From Bdellovibrionales bacterium (GTDB lineage: Bacteria > Bdellovibrionota > Bdellovibrionia > Bdellovibrionales > UBA1609), in contig JAPPLY010000065.1 in NCBI GenBank assembly GCA_028819305.1, forward strand, positions 1-38,018: a DNA stretch of 38,018 nucleotides, given 5' to 3'. This document shows, piece after piece, positions 27,734-36,725 of this stretch. Both the position numbers and the translations under genes were made by a program. Positions within the stretch are counted from its first letter, which is position 1. Each line of letters starts with the position of its first letter. The notes beneath the pieces are model-generated. The model did not search any database and was not told the origin of the DNA. It saw only the letters and a list, made by a program, of their open reading frames with translations.

Positions 27734-29278
27734 CTATGGGTATAAAACAGCCGTAATAAAAATATTCAAACGGGTATATTCTTTGATTTTTCCTTTGAAG
27801 GAAAGAACACGACCGGCCAAGGGTAAGCGAAAAATCTCTGCAGGAGCAGAATAAGCTCTTCCTGTCTGCCGACGAATGAGCTTGGAAAGTAGAAAGCTTT
27901 GCCCACTTTTCATTGTTATTGAAGAATGAATGCGACTGCTTTTAAGAGAAGGAGCAGAACGAGCGGAATAGGTATGATCCACTTCGGAAATATTCGCTTG
28001 CGTATCTACATATATATTGTGGTTTCTATCCGCTTTAGCTGTAAAATTCAACTGCACCCCATAAGATTTCCATTTAATACTTTGTGTTTCCCTCTCTGGA
28101 TGAAAGTGAGGAATAGGCACTTCTCCCCCGGAGTGGAAGTGAGATTTTTTACCACTCTCCATTAATAATGTAGCGGAAGAGAAAATACGTGCCTGACCTT
28201 TGTCTTCCATAGTTTTAAATGTAGATAGTAATTCCTTAAACAAATTTCCATCTAAAAGTCGTTTTACTACTTTCTCCCCCCAATCTATATGAGTTTGAAA
28301 AGAGTGGTTAGCACTGCTTTCTACAAGTAATAATTTCAATTCTATAAGCGGTGGAGAAGGGAGCAGGGTGGGGTCTTTTTTAATAAGGACACCAAAGCGT
28401 CTAAGGCGTGTTTTATATAGTTCCGCTAAAGATGGATCATTGGGAATAAGAAGGGTCAAAGGCTTATGCCATAACAAAACAGGGGAAGGTAAAGAAGAAG
28501 CTTTGTCCTCTTTTATTGTATTTTGAATATAAGTTTGTAATTTCTGCCGCAGGGATGTTTCTACCTCCGCTTCAAATAGATAATCCAAATTTTGCTCTTG
28601 CGCTATTTTTGAAAAATCTAAGAAATCTTTTATTCTATAGAGCCAGCCTCGGATGCGAATTTGACCAGCCACCATTTCTGCTTTTAAGCCCATACGGTTA
28701 GATAGAAAATCCCTTACAATAGTAAAATCATGTTTTTGTTCCGCACTTAATACATAAATAAGGTATAGGCGAGAGTCCAAATTCAGTAATACCTCTCCCT
28801 CTTTTCGAGCCTGAATATTTAAATAGGCCCCTGTGTCCCGAATAGAAACAACGCCCGATTGGCTTAACCATATTTGCTCAGAGGAGGAAATGGGAAGATT
28901 TTTGCTTTCTCCTTTTTCCATTAATAAAATATGTTTTTCTTTTACACTGCTCGCCGCAGGCACCTGTTCCGTTCCTGACTTGGTTTCCACGAATCCAGGC
29001 CTTTGTGAGATCCGGCTTTGCAAGGACAAGGTCCCCAACTGTGTAAGGACAGGATTTTCCAGATTGTCATTCCCGTGAAAACGGGAATCTAGCCCTTGCT
29101 TTTGCAAGAACAGGGGTTTTGGTCGTCTCTTTTTTTTTCTATAGGAGATGGTAGCTCCCGATGGTGCCACTTTTATCCCAGGCTGATGTACACCTTCCTG
29201 TTCATTCTCGGTTGCCGACAAAACACAGAAAGGATGCCAAAAAGAAAAAAAAAGGATAAACAGATAAGAATATTTCAT
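27734..29278 (-). CDS. secretin-domain protein (CpaC/RcpA-like, type II/IV pilus secretion outer-membrane channel)
   Basis: C-terminal secretin-like region SGGEVPIPHFHPERETQSIKWKSYGVQLNFTAKADRNHNIYVDTQANISEVDHTY...KSGQSFLLSKLIRRQTGRAYSAPAEIFRLPLAGRVLSFKGKIKEYTRLNIFITAVLYP; N-terminal MEKGESKNLPISSSEQIWLSQSGVVSIRDTGAYLNIQARKEGEVLLNL resembles the CpaC pilus N domain; signal peptide. Confidence 0.72.
   Translation of the reverse strand: MKYSYLFILFFSFWHPFCVLSATENEQEGVHQPGIKVAPSGATISYRKKKRRPKPLFLQKQGLDSRFHGNDNLENPVLTQLGTLSLQSRISQRPGFVETKSGTEQVPAASSVKEKHILLMEKGESKNLPISSSEQIWLSQSGVVSIRDTGAYLNIQARKEGEVLLNLDSRLYLIYVLSAEQKHDFTIVRDFLSNRMGLKAEMVAGQIRIRGWLYRIKDFLDFSKIAQEQNLDYLFEAEVETSLRQKLQTYIQNTIKEDKASSLPSPVLLWHKPLTLLIPNDPSLAELYKTRLRRFGVLIKKDPTLLPSPPLIELKLLLVESSANHSFQTHIDWGEKVVKRLLDGNLFKELLSTFKTMEDKGQARIFSSATLLMESGKKSHFHSGGEVPIPHFHPERETQSIKWKSYGVQLNFTAKADRNHNIYVDTQANISEVDHTYSARSAPSLKSSRIHSSITMKSGQSFLLSKLIRRQTGRAYSAPAEIFRLPLAGRVLSFKGKIKEYTRLNIFITAVLYP
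29064..29090. repeat. GC palindrome inserted in frame inside the secretin gene
   Basis: ttgtcattcccgtgaaaacgggaatctagc; translated as GLDSRFHGNDN in the minus-strand CDS. Confidence 0.8.
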
Positions 29279-29594
29279 TACTGTTTATCTCTAGCAAAAT
29301 CTATGCCTGATTTTTTTAACTTATAAACTCAAGAAAATTTAACCCTTTTCCCGGACTTCAGGACAATAAAAAATAGCAAATCCGTATTTATAATAACTAA
29401 ATATTTGGATATCGGATTTTTATATCTTATAAGAAGTAGTTCAAAGCCCCCCTCTTTCTATTTTTAAGATGCAAGTAGTTTTTTTATTTTGGTTAAAAAC
29501 AATATACTGGACGATAGGTTATCCTCAAATTATATAACTTATAGAAATGAAATTCTTTTTTACTTCGTATAGGATAAGTACCTTGTCGTTACCT

Positions 29595-30239
29595 CTACTC
29601 GCCTCCACTTTTTTGAGAACTAGTAGTAGGGCAATCTAAGTCGTCACTCGGATCACAATCCGTTCCCATCCTCTTTTTTGAGACAGTAGGGCAATCTAAG
29701 TCGTCACTCGGATCACAATCCGTTTTTTTACCCCCCATTTGCTCACTTCCCTTTTTTGATAAATACTTACAGTTACTTGTATTTTTGCTTGCTTTTTCTA
29801 CATCAGGAGCATTCCACTGGTACTTCATAATAAGGCGCGTGTTAGGTTGAATTGTGTAGTGGTCGGGCACGGGACATTTATATTGTTCATTACTGTTGTC
29901 ACATATTATAATAGAGTCTGGCCAAATAATTTTTAAGTTATTAAATTGGGATTTTGCTAACTTTACACAATCATCACTGTCCAGAGTCATAGAGACCGAA
30001 CCAGAACTGACTTGAATAAGATTGAAGTTGTCTTCTGTACCGATGGCAGGTTTATAACTCAGTTTATTGGTAATAGTATAGATGTATTCTGATTGTGTGT
30101 CTGGTGTGGTGGGTTCATTTGGTCCATCTGATCCGGTTTGTGGTTCACCTACTCCAGGTGATGTGCTGGATTTATTGTCTTTGCAACTTATAAGAGAAAA
30201 CGCGATAAAAATTAAATTTATAATGATGAGTTTTTTCAT
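29595..30239 (-). CDS. lipoprotein, hypothetical, with tandemly duplicated C-terminal Asp/Cys-rich motif
   Basis: Lipobox LISC in MKKLIIINLIFIAFSLISCKDNKSS; perfect SD aaaggagg; C-terminal TDCDPSDDLDCPT x2. Confidence 0.75.
   Translation of the reverse strand: MKKLIIINLIFIAFSLISCKDNKSSTSPGVGEPQTGSDGPNEPTTPDTQSEYIYTITNKLSYKPAIGTEDNFNLIQVSSGSVSMTLDSDDCVKLAKSQFNNLKIIWPDSIIICDNSNEQYKCPVPDHYTIQPNTRLIMKYQWNAPDVEKASKNTSNCKYLSKKGSEQMGGKKTDCDPSDDLDCPTVSKKRMGTDCDPSDDLDCPTTSSQKSGGE
29605..29724. repeat. two-copy tandem repeat, period 60 nt (20 aa), within lipoprotein gene
   Basis: agtagggcaatctaagtcgtcactcggatcacaatccgtt at 29625-29664 and again at 29685-29724, with related preceding cttttttgaga sequence. 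Confidence 0.9.
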
Positions 30240-30416
30240 GGAGACCTCCTTTTTGTTAGATAATGAGCTTATTTTACTTGTTTTGCAGCAGTGATATCAA
30301 TCTAAAAATGTCCTCGATTTCCAAAAAGAGGCTATTTTAAAGCCCAATCTTTTGAAATTTCAAAAGTTTTTTCAAATAAATCTGTTTTAAGCTACATTTA
30401 TTTATCATAGGACTGT

Positions 30417-31157
30417 TTAATTCCCGCAAATAGCTAAATATTTGCGTACCACTGTTTCCATTCCCTGGTATAAAGATTCGCAAATAAGGGCGTGACCGAT
30501 AGACACCTCTTTAATTTGCGGGATTTTTTTCAAAAGCCAGGTCAAATTATCTAAGTTGAGATCATGTCCTGCATTGACCTTTATTCCCTGGTTCATTAGC
30601 TTTTCGGCTGCTTCAATATAAGTACGAGTAACAGATTCTTTTTGTGGTGTAAAATAAGCTGAAGCATATATCTCTGTGTAAAGCTCTCCTCTATCCAGTT
30701 GGAGATAATCAAGTGTATGCAGTTCTTTTTCTGTAAGAGTAAAAGGATCTATAAAAAGAGAAGTTCTGATATTATCTTTTTTTAGGGATTCGAGAACAGA
30801 ATGTAAAAAATCTCTGTTTTCCTGAATCCGCCATCCGGCGTTGGAAGTAAGAGCAGTAGGAGCGTCCGGGACCAAGGTGCATTGATCTGGCTTTATTTCT
30901 TCCATTAGTTGCAGGAAGTCAGCGCTGGGGTACCCCTCCACATTCAGTTCTACTTCTTTTTGTGTGTTTAGCTGTTGTTTAATATTTCGTATATCCTGAT
31001 AGAGGATATGGCGGCCATCCGGACGAGGATGTACAGTGATCCCCTTCACACCAAAACCGATTAATTGCTTTACGGCTTCTATTAAATTCGGCTGGTTTTT
31101 TCCTCTTGAATTGCGAAGAGTGGCAATTTTATTGACATTGACGCTGAGTCTGGTCAT
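30417..31157 (-). CDS. pdxJ: pyridoxine 5'-phosphate synthase
   Basis: MTRLSVNVNKIATLRNSRGKNQPNLIEAVKQLIGFGVKGITVHPRPDGRHI; INAGHDLNLDN-type motif (KVNAGHDLNLDNL); EVSIGHALICESLYQGMETVV. Confidence 0.95.
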   Translation of the reverse strand: MTRLSVNVNKIATLRNSRGKNQPNLIEAVKQLIGFGVKGITVHPRPDGRHILYQDIRNIKQQLNTQKEVELNVEGYPSADFLQLMEEIKPDQCTLVPDAPTALTSNAGWRIQENRDFLHSVLESLKKDNIRTSLFIDPFTLTEKELHTLDYLQLDRGELYTEIYASAYFTPQKESVTRTYIEAAEKLMNQGIKVNAGHDLNLDNLTWLLKKIPQIKEVSIGHALICESLYQGMETVVRKYLAICGN

Positions 31158-31306
31158 AAATTCCTTTCTATAAAGGGACGCAGAAATTTTAACATAAATT
31201 TAATAAAGTGGCAGTCTTATCTGGTGTAACTTCTTAAGGAGTTGATTGTTTACTTGTGAAAACAGTACTGTCAGATATGTGTGGGATGTGAGAAGAAGGT
31301 TTTGCT

Positions 31307-32365
31307 ATGCGTATAGTCTATTGTATCTTAATTTTGAGTGGCTTGCTTCCTGTAGCATCAATGGGAGTGGCTTCGTTAAAGTCCGACAACAAACCGCTTT
31401 TGATTAACGGAGCGGGGGCTTCTTTTCCTTATATTCTCTATTCCAAGTGGTTTTTAGAGTATAGAAAAATAAATCCGGGGATTAGGATTAATTATCGCTC
31501 CATTGGTAGTGGAGGGGGAATCCGTCAGTTTTTAACCGGCACTTTGGATTTTGGAGCAACGGATGTTCCTATGCCAAAGGAACAAATCCAAAAGTCTAAA
31601 AAGGAAATATTGCATCTTCCCACAGCATTAGGGGCTGTTGTTGTTAGTTATAATCTGCCGGCTGTGGAGAAGAAAGAGATCCGTCTAACCGCTTCCGTGT
31701 TGGCAAATATTTATATGGGGAAAATCACAAAATGGAATCATAAAGAAATAAGCGAGATCAATCCTGATATAGCGCTACCCGATCAAAATATTGTTCCCGT
31801 TTATAGGGCGGATGGGAGTGGCACTACAGCTGTTTTTACCGAGTACTTGGCTCAATTTTCATCAGAATGGTTACAAAAAGTGGGAAAAGGAAAATCTGTT
31901 AACTGGCTTACAGGTATTGGTGGAAAAGGAAATGAGGGAGTTATGGGTTTGATTCGGAAAATGCCTGGGGCCATAGGTTATGTGGCAATGAGTTATGCGG
32001 TTAATCGTCAGCTACCTATGGCGGAGATACAAAATATGTCCGGGCATTTTGTGAAGGCCAGCACTCATACTGTAAAAACCTCGGCCCAACAAATTTTGGA
32101 AAAAACAAACGATCTATTTCACCCCTTAACTGCCGTTCAGGGGACAGATGTTTATCCCATGTCTTCTTATACCTATTTGTTGGTGTATAAAGAAATGACT
32201 TCAGACAAAGGGGCAGCCCTGGTTCAATTTCTGAATTGGTATTTAAAAAACGGACAAAGTTTTTGTGAGTCGCTACACTATATACCTCTTCCTTCTTTAG
32301 TTATACAAAAAGTGAAACACAGAGTGCGGTCCATTAAAGTGACTAATGATGATAGAAAAACTTAA
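31307..32365 (+). CDS. pstS: phosphate ABC transporter substrate-binding protein
   Basis: INGAGASFPYILYSKWFLEYRK...NYRSIGSGGGIRQFLTGTLDFGATDVPM; VYRADGSGTTAVFTEYL. Confidence 0.95.
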   Translation: MRIVYCILILSGLLPVASMGVASLKSDNKPLLINGAGASFPYILYSKWFLEYRKINPGIRINYRSIGSGGGIRQFLTGTLDFGATDVPMPKEQIQKSKKEILHLPTALGAVVVSYNLPAVEKKEIRLTASVLANIYMGKITKWNHKEISEINPDIALPDQNIVPVYRADGSGTTAVFTEYLAQFSSEWLQKVGKGKSVNWLTGIGGKGNEGVMGLIRKMPGAIGYVAMSYAVNRQLPMAEIQNMSGHFVKASTHTVKTSAQQILEKTNDLFHPLTAVQGTDVYPMSSYTYLLVYKEMTSDKGAALVQFLNWYLKNGQSFCESLHYIPLPSLVIQKVKHRVRSIKVTNDDRKT

Positions 32366-33407
32366 TCCTATTTTTGTTTTTTCTTTTTTTAAAAAAAAAG
32401 AAAAAAAAAAAGATATTCATGCCCAAGATCGCTTCTTTTATTTCTTTCTTAAAGCTCTTTCCTGGTCTCTTATCTTTTTGTTTTTTTATATGTTGTTTGT
32501 TATTTTTCAAATGTCCTGGCCTGCTTTTTCCCACTTTGGTATGAATTTTTTTGTTAATGCGGATTGGAATAGTTGGACCCAAAGTTTTGGCGCTTTATCT
32601 CTTGTTTACGGAACAGTCGTAACTTCTATATTAGCCTTGTTATTAGCTGTGCCTGTGAGTGTAGGTGTGGCCCTTTTTCTTAGTGAGTTAGCCCCCAACT
32701 GGTTGGCGAAACCACTTAGTTTTATTGTAGAAATGCTGGCGGCAGTGCCCTCTATTGTATATGGTTTATGGGGACTGTTTGTGTTGGCTCCCTTATTGCG
32801 TGATTATATTCAGGCTTTTTTATCTAAGTATTTTCACTTTCTACCCTTTTTTCAAGGTCCTTATTACGGGGTGGGTATGATGTGCGGGGGGGTTATTTTA
32901 GCTATTATGATTATCCCTACTATTTCTTCTGTGTGCCGGGAAGTCTTTCGCACTATTCCTAAGTCTAATAGAGAGGCTGTTTTAGGTTTGGGGGCCACTC
33001 GTTGGGAGATGCTGAAAATAGCTGTATTGAGGGGAAGCTCTACCGGTATTATTGGGGCGGTTATTATGGGGTTGGGGCGTGCTTTAGGAGAGACTATGGC
33101 CGTCACTATGGTTATAGGAAATGCTCCCTCTATTAAAATTTCTCTTTTTGAACCAGCTCAAACTATGGCTAGTATTTTAGCTAACCAATATGCTGAGGCG
33201 GATAATGAGTTGCATCTGGCTTCTTTAACAGCCGTGGGTTTTACTTTATTTTTCTTGTCCCTTATTATTAATATTCTGGCCTTTCTCTTGGTATGGAAAA
33301 TGAAAAGATCCACCACAGGCATAAGCTCCACTAAACGCTTTTCCTCTGCGAGTAGAGGACCTTCTCTTTCCGGTTTAGATTATACAGGGAAGGAGAAAAA
33401 AGAGTGA
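32346..33407 (+). CDS. pstC: phosphate ABC transporter permease PstC
   Basis: GTVVTSILALLLAVPVSVGVALFLSELAP; AAVPSIVYGLWGLFVLAP; EAVLGLGATRWEMLKIAVL; GRALGETMAVTMVIGNAP. Confidence 0.95.
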   Translation: MMIEKLNPIFVFSFFKKKEKKKDIHAQDRFFYFFLKALSWSLIFLFFYMLFVIFQMSWPAFSHFGMNFFVNADWNSWTQSFGALSLVYGTVVTSILALLLAVPVSVGVALFLSELAPNWLAKPLSFIVEMLAAVPSIVYGLWGLFVLAPLLRDYIQAFLSKYFHFLPFFQGPYYGVGMMCGGVILAIMIIPTISSVCREVFRTIPKSNREAVLGLGATRWEMLKIAVLRGSSTGIIGAVIMGLGRALGETMAVTMVIGNAPSIKISLFEPAQTMASILANQYAEADNELHLASLTAVGFTLFFLSLIINILAFLLVWKMKRSTTGISSTKRFSSASRGPSLSGLDYTGKEKKE

Positions 33408-34300
33408 AAGCAAAACAAGTAATATGGTCTTATTCTTTAGGGGACAGATGGAGAAAATGGCTTAATTTTTTTATGCTCTCCTGTTTATTTCTATTGAGTG
33501 TGATAGCGGCTGTTCCTTTCTTGTTTATTATATATTATGTATTTGATAAGGGTGTGTCTGCTATTAATTGGGACTTTTTTACTCAGTTACCAAAACCACC
33601 AGGAGAGGGGGGAGGGGGAATGTCAAATGCCCTTATTGGCAGTGCTGTTGTTGTGGGTATGGCTAGTGTTGTGGGTATTCCCTGGGGAATGGGAATGGGG
33701 GTCTATTTAAGTGAATACAAAAGCACTAAAACAGCCAAAATATTAAGGTTTGTAATAGATTTGCTCATTAGCGCGCCTTCTATTGTTGTGGGTATTTTTA
33801 TTTACGGTCTGATTGTCATTAGGTATGGGTTTTCCTCTTATGCAGGGGCGGCGGCTTTACTGTTGATTATGTTACCTGTTGTTGCCCGAGGGACGGAGGA
33901 AATTTTAAAGATGATACCCAACCATATTCGTGAAGCTGGTTTAGCTTTAGGTATTCCCCGATGGAAAGTTATTACTCGTATTCTTATTCCCAGCGTTTTA
34001 AGTATGTGTGTGACAGTGATTATGTTGGCTATTGCCCGTATTGCGGGGGAAACAGCCCCTTTATTATTTACTTCCTTGGGTAATCAGTACCATATCAGGA
34101 GCCTCAGTGAGCCTATAGCTACCTTACCGGTGCAAATATATGAGTTTGCTAATACCGGTTTTGAGCAAATGGAACAACAAGCTTGGGCAGGGGCTATGGT
34201 TTTGGTGTTTTTTGTATTTTTTATTAATTTTTTTACTAGATTGTTTTTATTTTTTCGTAAAAAAGATAGAGTGGGATTTTACTCTAAAATGAGGAAATAA
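33404..34300 (+). CDS. pstA: phosphate ABC transporter permease PstA
   Basis: [81 protein letters not shown]. Confidence 0.95.
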   Translation: MKAKQVIWSYSLGDRWRKWLNFFMLSCLFLLSVIAAVPFLFIIYYVFDKGVSAINWDFFTQLPKPPGEGGGGMSNALIGSAVVVGMASVVGIPWGMGMGVYLSEYKSTKTAKILRFVIDLLISAPSIVVGIFIYGLIVIRYGFSSYAGAAALLLIMLPVVARGTEEILKMIPNHIREAGLALGIPRWKVITRILIPSVLSMCVTVIMLAIARIAGETAPLLFTSLGNQYHIRSLSEPIATLPVQIYEFANTGFEQMEQQAWAGAMVLVFFVFFINFFTRLFLFFRKKDRVGFYSKMRK

Positions 34301-35064
34301 TGAAAGAAACAAAAACACTTGTGAAAATTCAGGATCTGAGCGCGTCTTTTTTTTCCATCCCGGTTTTAAAAAATATTGATTTGGAAATTCCTATCCATAA
34401 GGTAGTGGCTTTAATTGGTCCCTCTGGTTGTGGAAAATCCACATTTTTGCGTTGTTTGAATCGTATGCATGAGGAGGTTTCAGGAGCGGGCATTCAAGGT
34501 CAGGTTTTTCTGGAAGGTCAGAATATTTACGCCCCATATATTGACCCTGTTTTGGTTAGGAGAAAAGTGGGAATGGTTTTTCAAAAGCCCAATCCTTTTC
34601 CTGGTTTAAGTATTTTTGATAATGTAGCAGTGGGTCTTAAGTTAATGGGAGTTAAAAGGAAAGTTTTATTTGAGAGAGTGGAGAACTCGCTCAAACAGGC
34701 GGCTTTATGGGATGAAGTGAAAGATATTTTAAAGCGACAGGGTACTTCTCTGTCTGGCGGACAACAACAGCGTCTTTGTATTGCCCGTACTTTAGCTATT
34801 AATCCTTCTGTTGTTTTAATGGATGAACCTACATCCGCTCTGGATCCTATATCCACTGCGCGTATTGAAGGTTTAATCAGGGAGTTGAAAGAAAAGGTGA
34901 CGGTTATCATTGTTACTCATAATATGCAGCAAGCTTCGCGGGTTTCAGATAAAACTGCTTTTTTACTTTCTGGAGAACTGATAGAATATGGGAAAACATC
35001 CCAAATATTTACTAATCCCTCAAAAGGGAAAACAGAATCTTATATTACCGGTAGATTTGGTTGA
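34300..35064 (+). CDS. pstB: phosphate ABC transporter ATP-binding protein
   Basis: Walker [64 protein letters not shown]. Confidence 0.97.
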   Translation: MKETKTLVKIQDLSASFFSIPVLKNIDLEIPIHKVVALIGPSGCGKSTFLRCLNRMHEEVSGAGIQGQVFLEGQNIYAPYIDPVLVRRKVGMVFQKPNPFPGLSIFDNVAVGLKLMGVKRKVLFERVENSLKQAALWDEVKDILKRQGTSLSGGQQQRLCIARTLAINPSVVLMDEPTSALDPISTARIEGLIRELKEKVTVIIVTHNMQQASRVSDKTAFLLSGELIEYGKTSQIFTNPSKGKTESYITGRFG

Positions 35065-35251
35065 TTTTTAGATTATATATGTATTTGTATAATAGAGGAA
35101 GGGATGGAAATAGAGGGAAACAGATAGTCCGGTTTGGCTTTTCCGGTCGTCTCTTTTTTTCTCTCAAGGGAAGAGAGAGCGGTTTGAAAAGGTGCGACCT
35201 CTATACCAGTTCGGTGTAAAAAACCAGCTACTAAGGGAAACAAGCTGAAAA

Positions 35252-36013
35252 GTGGCGGAAAAACTGATCCCCGTGGAAACGAGGATCATACCTAAGGGCA
35301 AGGGGTATAAATTGAGAAAAGTAAAAAATAAATTAGATGAACGATTAAACTATATCCGATCGCTCATTTTAAATATGGGTGCTTTTGTGGAAAAAACCAT
35401 TTCTAGTGCAAGTGATATCTTATTAAATAAGCATTCTGATTCTGATGTTATGTGTGAATTACGCAAGCGGGAGGAAAAGATTAATGCTCTTCAACTGAGG
35501 GTATCCAGGGTGTGTTTTAAAATTTTAGCACGAGAGTCTCCCGTGGCTGGAGATCTGCGGCTAATCCTGGCCATTGTCAACGCCAACACAGATCTGGAAA
35601 GGATGGGTGATTTAGCTTTTAATATTGCTGTGCGGGCTGGTTCAGTTCAAAAAGATCCTATACTGGATGAGTCTCTTCGTTTGTTTGAATTTATGTTCAC
35701 CCAAGTGAGTAAAATGGTACATCAGTCTCTTGATGCTTTTGTTGCTGAAGATGAGAAGCTCGCTCGACAGATTTTGATTCAGGATGATAATGTGGACCAG
35801 GCTAGAAATAAAATTCGAGAAGGATTGGAACAAATCACCCTCTCTCATAATCGTTTAATAAAACCTTGTATTGATTTGATTATTATAGCTGGTGAGCTAG
35901 AGAGAATTGCCGATCACGCTACTAATATTGCGGAAGAAGTCATCTTTTTAAAAACCGGAGATGATATACGACACCAGGATATTCCAGATGAGGATGAATA
36001 CAAAAATGAGTGA
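35252..36013 (+). CDS. phoU: phosphate transport system regulator PhoU (true start possibly TTG 35312)
   Basis: LDERLNYIRSLILNMGAFVEKTISSASDIL; ARESPVAGDLRLILAIVNANTDLERMGDLAFNIAVRA; ELERIADHATNIAEEVIFL; N-terminal 15-20 codons overlap the dispersed repeat at 35243-35300. Confidence 0.93.
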   Translation: MAEKLIPVETRIIPKGKGYKLRKVKNKLDERLNYIRSLILNMGAFVEKTISSASDILLNKHSDSDVMCELRKREEKINALQLRVSRVCFKILARESPVAGDLRLILAIVNANTDLERMGDLAFNIAVRAGSVQKDPILDESLRLFEFMFTQVSKMVHQSLDAFVAEDEKLARQILIQDDNVDQARNKIREGLEQITLSHNRLIKPCIDLIIIAGELERIADHATNIAEEVIFLKTGDDIRHQDIPDEDEYKNE

Positions 36014-36725
36014 TATGTTTATGCATTCTATATTAGTTGTTGAAGATGAATTGGATATTCAAAATCTGATGTGTTTGCATTTATCTCAGGAAGGTTATCA
36101 TGTGGAGTCGGCTCAGACGGGGAAACAAGCTTATAATATGCTCTCTGAACGATCTTATCAGTTAATCATATTGGATTGGATGATACCGGAGATCAGTGGT
36201 CTGGAACTTTTAAAATGGCTGAGGAAGGATAATACCCGTCATAAAAATATTCCGGTTTTATTTGTGACGGCTAAAACAAACCCGGAAGATATTGTTCAGG
36301 GGTTGGAGGCGGGGGCGGATGACTATATTACCAAGCCTTTTGATTTTTCTGTTTTTAAAGCACGGGTGAATAATCTGATAAAGAGATTGAAATTTGTGAG
36401 TACACTTACAGAATCGGGGAAGGCGCAAAATTTAAAATTTCAGTTGGGGGATTTGGTTGTGGATACCAGTGCGCATAAGGTGTTCATGGAAGGCCAGGAA
36501 ATTACTTTAACTGTATCGGAATTTCGTTTGTTGGAAACACTCCTTAGAAATCAGGGAAAGGCTCTCTCCAGGCAACAGATGATAAGTTTTATTCAAGGGG
36601 AAGATGTTAATGTCACCGGTCGGACAGTGGATACGCATATTTCCATTTTAAGAAAAAAACTGGGAAAATATGGTAAATTTATTGAAACAGTGAGAGGCAT
36701 AGGGTATCGTATTGGCTTTATCTGA
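36006..36725 (+). CDS. phoB: phosphate regulon response regulator PhoB (OmpR family)
   Basis: Receiver HSILVVEDELDIQNLMCLHLSQEGYHVE...LIILDWMIPEISGLELL...PVLFVTAKTNPEDIVQGLEAGADDYITKPF plus winged-helix domain; start overlaps phoU stop. Confidence 0.93.
   Translation: MSDMFMHSILVVEDELDIQNLMCLHLSQEGYHVESAQTGKQAYNMLSERSYQLIILDWMIPEISGLELLKWLRKDNTRHKNIPVLFVTAKTNPEDIVQGLEAGADDYITKPFDFSVFKARVNNLIKRLKFVSTLTESGKAQNLKFQLGDLVVDTSAHKVFMEGQEITLTVSEFRLLETLLRNQGKALSRQQMISFIQGEDVNVTGRTVDTHISILRKKLGKYGKFIETVRGIGYRIGFI

Noticed and set aside
31200-31306. Pho box upstream of pstS
   Set aside because: Only one CTGTCA half-site (about 31269) is visible, with no properly spaced second half; not enough to call.
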